Of a stretch of DNA of 64,000 nt, positions 61,410 to 64,000 are shown piece after piece; position 1 is the first letter of the stretch, and each line of letters starts with the position of its first letter. Source of the DNA: CBDCVO01 sp965223085 (GTDB taxonomy: Bacteria; Pseudomonadota; Gammaproteobacteria; Ga0077536); the NCBI GenBank assembly GCA_965223085.1, contig OZ244981.1:3348001-3412000 (forward strand), in the 5' to 3' direction. The notes under the pieces are model-generated. The model saw only the letters and a list, made by a program, of their open reading frames with translations. It was not told the origin of the DNA and ran no database searches. A program made the position numbers and the translations under genes.

Positions 61410-62285
61410 AACCCACGCCAGGAATGTCCCCAAGCACAGAGCAAATGTTGCGAGTGCCGGTGGCAATGGCACCGGCGTCACGGCCAAGTTGTCCAAAGCA
61501 AAATAAGCCGGTGTATTTATCCCGAAGTCACCAACGTCTGAGGACGCCAAGGTAAAACTCAAAGAAGCAACTACACCGAGGGCGCGTAGATCGACCGGGG
61601 TCCAAGCGTCGATGATGTAGTCCTGTTGGTGGTCACTAAAACGATAATCAGAAAGGTAAAAATCGATAGAGCCGGTGGCCGTATTATCGGTATTATGGCC
61701 TGTTATGGTCAGCAGAAAAAAATCCGGGTCGTCGCCGCTCACACCACCAAATTTCTTCGCAAAACTATCACCATCTTGCATCGATAATGCAGCATAAGTT
61801 GTGTTCGCGATCGCTGCGCTCACGACGATCGTGGGTTCCGCAAACGTGATCGTCGGGGTCTCGGATTGAAATCCGATCACATAGTTGGACGAGCCACCCG
61901 CACCACCGCCGGCGCCCGCGTTGGTCCAAGCGCTATATTGGTTGCTGAAGCCCGGTGTGGTGGTGTCTTTCACATTGGAATAAGCCCACCCGGACCACGC
62001 GGTGAAACCACCGAAGTCTCGGGTAACGTTATTGAAAACCGCCTGTCCGCTCTCGAAGTGTGAGCGCATCGTGCCACCACTCGTAGTGGGCGGGATCCCA
62101 GCCCAGTACCGCCCCCCACCGGGATATTCTTGTTCGTGAGGCGCCGCTGCGGTGGGATCGAGTAGCGCTTCGAAGTCGATCGGCGTCACCGTGACGGATG
62201 CCGCGTGGATTTGGCAGTGTAGTGTCACCAAGAGGCAAGCTGTCAGCAATTTTGGGGCCGCCGCAGTGTTACGAAATTTTTGCAT
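61380..62285 (-). CDS. DUF4465-like exported protein with VPLPPA-type C-terminal anchor
   Basis: A 301-aa secreted beta-rich protein. Signal peptide (LTACLLVTLHCQIHA), then a DUF4465-like body: IDFEALLDPTAAAPHEQEYP, the motif FGGFTAWSGWAYSNVKDTTTPG, YSAWTNAGAGGGAGGSSNYV, and DDPDFFLLTITGHNTDNTATGSIDFYLSDY. The tail VTPVPLPPALATFALCLGTF plus basic residues is a sorting-like anchor. DUF4465 proteins are often encoded beside TonB receptors, including cobalamin receptors. It is the last gene of an operon, 12 bases after the 62298 gene. ATG 62285 is preferred over TTG 62291. Confidence 0.82.
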   Translation of the reverse strand: MQKFRNTAAAPKLLTACLLVTLHCQIHAASVTVTPIDFEALLDPTAAAPHEQEYPGGGRYWAGIPPTTSGGTMRSHFESGQAVFNNVTRDFGGFTAWSGWAYSNVKDTTTPGFSNQYSAWTNAGAGGGAGGSSNYVIGFQSETPTITFAEPTIVVSAAIANTTYAALSMQDGDSFAKKFGGVSGDDPDFFLLTITGHNTDNTATGSIDFYLSDYRFSDHQQDYIIDAWTPVDLRALGVVASLSFTLASSDVGDFGINTPAYFALDNLAVTPVPLPPALATFALCLGTFLAWVLKAARVGNL

Positions 62286-62297
62286 GTCCAAGTTCTC

Positions 62298-63170
62298 TTA
62301 GTTGGGGGTCATGCAGCGACGAATGCTCGCGCCGAGCAATAGCAGCGCCAGCATTACGTGGCTCATGACCGGTAGGGGAATTGTTTTTGGTACAGGTGGC
62401 GCGATCGGATTACCTTGGTTTATGACGCCGATCGCATCAAGATCAAAACCCGCGCTGCCGGTCGTAGGCGTGGGGTCATAAATAGGATGTGGACCACCAA
62501 ATTGGCTCGGGTAAACATCGTGTTCGCGGCCGTCGCCGATGATATCGATAATGCGCACATGGGTGATGTTGTCGACATCGACGATAGACAAATTCGAGAA
62601 TATGTCTAAATCAAATGGGGTACCGTAGCCTTGCCGATACTTGCCAGCAAAACCGTCGATATTGGTCGGATCGATGTGTTCAAATGCGCCGATTGGAGTG
62701 GGGGTGAAAGAGATCCCCGGGAAGCGCACAAAAGTATTGCCGTCCGAGGACACCTCGACCCAGGCAAGCTCGAGAAACGTATCGTTGAAACTGTTTTCAA
62801 ATACTGCAAAGTCAGCGCCGGGACCGTTCGCAATAGCGGTGTCGAACGTCAAAGTGATGCGGCCACCGGCACCTAGCGAGACGACATCAAAGGCATCGCC
62901 GAGTGCTTGTCCGAGTGCTTTTGTGGGGCTGCGCCACTCAAAATCGACATTTACGCCGGGTGCGTAGTTTTGATAGCCACTCGCCCAGCCTGAAAATACC
63001 GCGGCATCTTTCCAGATTGCCGTCGAGCCCGCTTGTCCCGCGGCCGGTGCGTAAGGGCCCGCATGCACGAGCGTCACAAGACCGCACCATAACGCTAAGC
63101 ACAAAAACGCGATTTGCGGGCTTGTGTCGCTAGATCGTCGGCGTTTTGGCATTCCGGGAAGCATTTGCAT
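62298..63170 (-). CDS. exported surface protein with IPLPVM-type C-terminal anchor
   Basis: A 290-aa secreted protein. The N-terminus is basic, then a membrane-type signal helix (IAFLCLALWCGLVTLVHA). The body is beta-rich and regular: GGRITLTFDTAIANGPGADFAVFENSF, ELAWVEVSSDGNTFVRFPGI and NITHVRIIDIIGDGREHDVYPSQFGG, then GSAGFDLDAIGVIN, the pattern of the cell-surface protein family often encoded next to DUF4465 proteins and TonB receptors. The C-terminal IPLPVMSHVMLALLLLGASI plus RRC is a sorting-like tail. ATG 63170 begins three bases after the receptor stop; an in-frame ATG at 63164 has better ribosome spacing. Confidence 0.8.
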   Translation of the reverse strand: MQMLPGMPKRRRSSDTSPQIAFLCLALWCGLVTLVHAGPYAPAAGQAGSTAIWKDAAVFSGWASGYQNYAPGVNVDFEWRSPTKALGQALGDAFDVVSLGAGGRITLTFDTAIANGPGADFAVFENSFNDTFLELAWVEVSSDGNTFVRFPGISFTPTPIGAFEHIDPTNIDGFAGKYRQGYGTPFDLDIFSNLSIVDVDNITHVRIIDIIGDGREHDVYPSQFGGPHPIYDPTPTTGSAGFDLDAIGVINQGNPIAPPVPKTIPLPVMSHVMLALLLLGASIRRCMTPN

Positions 63171-63173
63171 TTC

Positions 63174-64000
63174 CTAGATGCGGAGGCTGAGGCCCGCGTA
63201 AAACGTTCTGCCCGGCAGTGGATAGCGGGTGTTGGCAAAGCCGGTCGTGCCATAGATCTCGTCGAGCAGGTTGCCGATGCCGAGATGAAATTCGCAGTGT
63301 GGCAGCGCGTAGCGTAATTTCGCGTCGATCAGTTGATAGGCATTCAACGCGTCAAATTGCCTCGTGCCGGAATCGTTGCCGTCAGACCGCGACCCTACGT
63401 GCTTAGCAGTAAGTACAATTTCACCGCCACGAAACACTTGCCAAGCGAATCCGAAATTTGCCGTAACAGCAGGTACCAACGGAATGTCGATATCATTCCG
63501 CGTCGGGAAATCAATGGCGGTGTCGAGGTAACCTAGGTTGCTCCACCACGATAGGCGCGGTGTGGGTGTTCCGCGCAATTCGAGTTCCAAGCCGCGGCGG
63601 GTGGTTGGTGTAGCGAGGTTGTGGTTATTTATAAGACCGGTGTCGGGATCAAAGCCGAATCGGATTTCTTTTTCGATGCAAATATCAAACAGACTCAACG
63701 CGGCGTGCAAACGATTGCTGAAGCTTATGCGCACACCCAAATCCCAATGCTTGCCGGTTTGCGGTGCGAGGCTGGTCGATTTCAAAATTAACTCATCGAC
63801 GTTAGGGTTGCGAAAGCTGCGCGCATATTTAAGCCATACTTTTACGTCCTCAAAAGGTTCAGTGAGTAAGCCAGCTTCAAAGGCGTCGTTAAACCAAGTT
63901 TGCTTAGCGACGTTCGTCACGAGCCGTTCGTTGCGGCAATTGGTCTGCACCGGCACGTCGATAGTTATCGGTATCGAGACGGTCACTGGCACGAAAACGC
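63174..64000 (-). CDS. TonB-dependent receptor, C-terminal part (cut by window edge)
   Basis: The last 275 codons of an outer-membrane receptor; the frame remains open to the window end, so the start lies beyond it. Barrel strands are evident: VKVWLKYARSFRNPNVDELI, LDLG-type strands such as HWDLGVRISFSNRLHAALSL, RRGLELELRGTPTPRLSWWSNL and the terminal FYAGLSLRI ending in an aromatic/Ile strand. YARSFRNPNVDE is the YxxGFRxPxxDE block of receptors for cobalamin, siderophores and related ligands. It is the first visible gene of an operon with the two anchored surface proteins. Ligand not determinable without the plug and any upstream riboswitch. Confidence 0.93.
   Translation of the reverse strand, partial: VFVPVTVSIPITIDVPVQTNCRNERLVTNVAKQTWFNDAFEAGLLTEPFEDVKVWLKYARSFRNPNVDELILKSTSLAPQTGKHWDLGVRISFSNRLHAALSLFDICIEKEIRFGFDPDTGLINNHNLATPTTRRGLELELRGTPTPRLSWWSNLGYLDTAIDFPTRNDIDIPLVPAVTANFGFAWQVFRGGEIVLTAKHVGSRSDGNDSGTRQFDALNAYQLIDAKLRYALPHCEFHLGIGNLLDEIYGTTGFANTRYPLPGRTFYAGLSLRI

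Overview
The window reads as a chromosomal segment of a free-living, aerobic gammaproteobacterium of moderately high GC that I cannot place to family. Supporting this are a bacterial GlnS, a single-gene tRNA-Arg(CCU), a lexA-imuA-imuB SOS cassette behind a CTGT-N8-ACAG operator, c-di-GMP proteins, TonB-dependent receptors, and a rich PEP-CTERM/exosortase-type secretome with PrsT-like TPR proteins.

Layout. 0-8.3 kb: a family III CoA-transferase with a disrupted 5' end, a PEP-CTERM protein behind a textbook sigma-54 promoter, a 950-residue TPR protein, a cytochrome b561/cytochrome c' pair and a PCu(A)C/SCO copper pair. 8.3-25.3 kb: three paralogous Ser/Thr kinases fused to cyclic-nucleotide-binding domains, one placed 17 bp behind a PilZ-DUF1631-GGDEF-EAL protein; housekeeping genes (pgi, glnS, dgkA, NAD-type isocitrate dehydrogenase), two acyltransferases and a tRNA lie among them. 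25.5-28.6 kb: SOS mutasome genes without an adjacent dnaE2, closed by a strong terminator. 28.6-38.8 kb: a second canonical PEP-CTERM protein with a sigma-54-like promoter, an intact PrsT-like TPR protein, an active-looking diguanylate cyclase, a decayed second PrsT copy and two atypical C-terminal-anchor proteins. 38.9-52.3 kb: a two-component system and a pgaABCD (poly-N-acetylglucosamine) locus split by an oppositely oriented insert holding both subunits of a 2-aminophenol 1,6-dioxygenase-like enzyme and a TonB receptor. 52.6-57.8 kb: Baeyer-Villiger-type monooxygenase, SnoaL-like protein, TfdA-like dioxygenase, thpR and an amino acid permease. 58-61.4 kb: a decayed stretch with a membrane protein, a cytochrome b561 and a FadL-type porin, all broken. 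61.4-64 kb: a tight operon of a TonB receptor (cut by the window edge) followed by two C-terminally anchored surface proteins, one DUF4465-like.

How it fits together: surface biology dominates. There is poly-GlcNAc synthesis, whose PgaC/PgaD step is c-di-GMP controlled in known systems, c-di-GMP makers and receptors, cyclic-nucleotide-responsive kinases, and at least seven proteins with a C-terminal sorting-like tail. The two proteins with a true VPEP motif are the two with sigma-54-type promoters; I found none upstream of the three separately transcribed PLP/PAP-type genes I inspected. A second theme is gene decay: five loci carry frameshifts or nonsense codons. No complete new defence system, CRISPR array, prophage or intact insertion sequence was seen. 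The most notable arrangements are the split pga locus, the promoter/anchor-motif partition, the TonB receptor/anchored-protein operon and the kinase/c-di-GMP modules.
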